NCBI GenBank assembly: GCA_964411065.1
Contig: CAYPJO010000078.1
Span: 1 to 8,041 of the forward strand
Reading direction: 5' to 3'
Length of the DNA: 8,041 nucleotides
Source: DYHD01 sp964411065
GTDB lineage: Bacteria > Nitrospirota > Thermodesulfovibrionia > Thermodesulfovibrionales > Dissulfurispiraceae
Numbering within the stretch: position 1 is the first letter of the stretch; each line of letters begins with the position of its first letter. The position numbers were made by a program, and so were the translations under genes. Of this stretch, positions 7,142 to 8,041 are shown one piece after another. The notes beneath the pieces are model-generated. The model did not search any database and was not told where the DNA came from. It saw nothing but the letters and a program-made list of their open reading frames with translations.

Positions 7142-7761
7142 TGTTTCAATATGTAGTCGACTAACTCCTCGGAGAAATCATCTATTTCGACTATCATTCT
7201 ATTTACTCTACTTACGTAATAATTGTATGCGATCACAGCAGGTATCGCAGCCATTAAACCCAGGGCAGTAGCAATTAAAGCTTCTGCTATCCCAGGTGCG
7301 ACAATAGCTAAAGAAGCTGATCCTGTCCCACCTATTCCTCTGAAGGTATTCATTATCCCCCATACGGTACCAAAAAGACCAATAAAAGGCGTGGTAGAGC
7401 CAGTAGTGGCAAGAAAGTTCAAGTACTTCTGTAGTTTTGAGGCTTCTAATGCTGAATACCTTTTTAACATCCTTTTTAGTTCGTCTTTTTCAGAGTAAGG
7501 TTTCTCTGAATAGACAGATCTGAATAAACTTGCTAAGGGACTTATGGTGAAACGTTTAGTAGATAAATATAATTCCTTAGGTTCAGAGATAGCGGTATAA
7601 AGCCTAATAAAGTTACTTGTCTCTTTGTCAGCCAAAGAAAAGAGTCTCCATTTATAAAAAATAATTGCCCATGAGACTATTGAAAATATGAGGAGAATAA
7701 GAAAAACAGCTTTTACAACATAGCCTGCTTGAAGAATTAGTTGGATAACAGAAACTTCCAT
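7138..7761 (-). CDS. tolQ: proton channel protein TolQ/ExbB (MotA/TolQ/ExbB family)
   Basis: Stator subunit that surrounds TolR and forms the proton path of the Tol motor. The 207 residues give three membrane helices: about 14-36, about 116-139 within the signature GSTTPFIGLFGTVWGIMNTF, and about 150-180 within APGIAEALIATALGLMAAIPA, which carries the polar T165 near the proton path. A cytoplasmic domain (about 40-110) lies between the first two. It is slightly shorter than Escherichia coli TolQ (230). It is the first gene of the minus-strand cluster; a good promoter lies 20 to 50 bases upstream. No Shine-Dalgarno sequence is visible before ATG, so the mRNA leader, about 15 bases if that promoter is right, would rely on something else for initiation. 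Downstream it overlaps tolR by four bases. Confidence 0.93.
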   Translation of the reverse strand: MEVSVIQLILQAGYVVKAVFLILLIFSIVSWAIIFYKWRLFSLADKETSNFIRLYTAISEPKELYLSTKRFTISPLASLFRSVYSEKPYSEKDELKRMLKRYSALEASKLQKYLNFLATTGSTTPFIGLFGTVWGIMNTFRGIGGTGSASLAIVAPGIAEALIATALGLMAAIPAVIAYNYYVSRVNRMIVEIDDFSEELVDYILKQ

Positions 7762-7782
7762 AATTGTGTATTAAATTTAAAC

Positions 7783-7810
7783 TTTATAAAATTATTACAC
7801 CAAAAGTCAA
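7783..7810 (-). promoter_or_regulatory. probable sigma70 promoter of the tol cluster
   Basis: On the minus strand TTGACT (7810-7805) and TATAAA (7788-7783) are separated by 16 bases, each one base or so from consensus. Transcription would begin near 7776, about 15 bases before the tolQ start codon at 7761. It is the best promoter-like match in the window and lies where one is needed for the first gene of the cluster. Confidence 0.5.
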
Positions 7811-7970
7811 ATTTACTTCTTTCCTCAAAAATAATCTCGCTGAAAAGGTATTGTTTCCAAAAAATTGAAAAAAGGGGCAACCATCCATTATCTCCTATTA
7901 TTTTGGCAAGGAATAAAAAAGTAAGAAGGATATATAGATGGTTACAAGCATACCTAAAGGAGTATAAACA

Positions 7971-8041
7971 ATGAAAGACAGATTAGTCATTATCAATCAT
8001 AAGGGAAACCCTTACAGAAGGGCATCAAAGAAAGTTAAAGG
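7971..8041 (+). CDS. 5' end of an unrecognised gene, cut by the window edge
   Basis: Only 23 codons are visible, encoding MKDRLVIINHKGNPYRRASK followed by K-V-K, and the frame is open at the edge. The start is well supported: AAGGAG at 7957-7962 stands eight bases before ATG and is the best ribosome binding site in the window. The protein start is basic and has no signal peptide or membrane helix. I do not recognise the family from this little. It is transcribed divergently from tolQ, and its ATG overlaps by ATGA the stop of a possible short upstream frame ending ARNKKVRRIYRWLQAYLKEY followed by K and Q. Confidence 0.6.
   Translation, partial: MKDRLVIINHKGNPYRRASKKVK

Noticed and set aside
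6993..7498. Two + strand frames of about 91 codons opposite tolR and tolQ.
   Set aside because: Both are antisense to conserved membrane-helix coding regions and have no supporting signals.

Overview
The window is AT-rich chromosomal DNA from a Gram-negative (diderm) bacterium. The evidence for an outer membrane is a tolQ-tolR-tolA-tolB cluster in which TolB has a Sec signal peptide, together with a bifunctional class A penicillin-binding protein. Nothing in the sequence names the organism. The short TonB-like TolA, the NifS-type desulfurase and the AT-rich codon use would fit an anaerobic or thermophilic lineage such as Nitrospirota, Deferribacterota or Desulfobacterota, but that is a guess.

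Layout. Positions 1-177 are a leader without a convincing gene. A NifS/IscS-type cysteine desulfurase lies on the + strand at 178-1392. A 616-base stretch without a confident gene follows (1393-2008). It holds a weak minus-strand open stretch that may be a gene relic, and a short GAGCTTGTCGAAGG-type dispersed-repeat unit just ahead of the next gene. A small glutaredoxin-like thiol protein is at 2009-2254 (+). After a 289-base convergent gap with two short A-rich direct repeats, the rest of the annotated genes are on the minus strand. In their direction of transcription they are tolQ (7761-7138), tolR (7141-6740), a TonB/TolA-type energy transducer (6743-6054), tolB (6057-4780) and a PBP1A-type murein synthase (4682-2544). 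A probable sigma70 promoter sits just upstream of tolQ. At the right edge a divergent + strand gene starts at 7971 with a very good ribosome binding site and runs out of the window.

How the genes work together. TolQ and TolR form the proton-driven inner-membrane motor, the TolA-like protein carries its force across the periplasm, and TolB is the periplasmic propeller that normally shuttles between TolA and the peptidoglycan-anchored lipoprotein Pal. Every junction from tolQ to tolB is a 4-base ATGA overlap, so the four products are probably translationally coupled. pal, which usually follows tolB, is absent; the next gene 97 bases on is the class A PBP, with no clear terminator between. This joins the envelope-constriction machine to a peptidoglycan polymerase and is the most interesting arrangement here. 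The two + strand genes at the left (cysteine desulfurase and glutaredoxin-like protein) both concern sulfur or thiol chemistry, but they are far apart and need not share a transcript. I see no rRNA, tRNA, CRISPR array, intact insertion sequence or identifiable phage gene.
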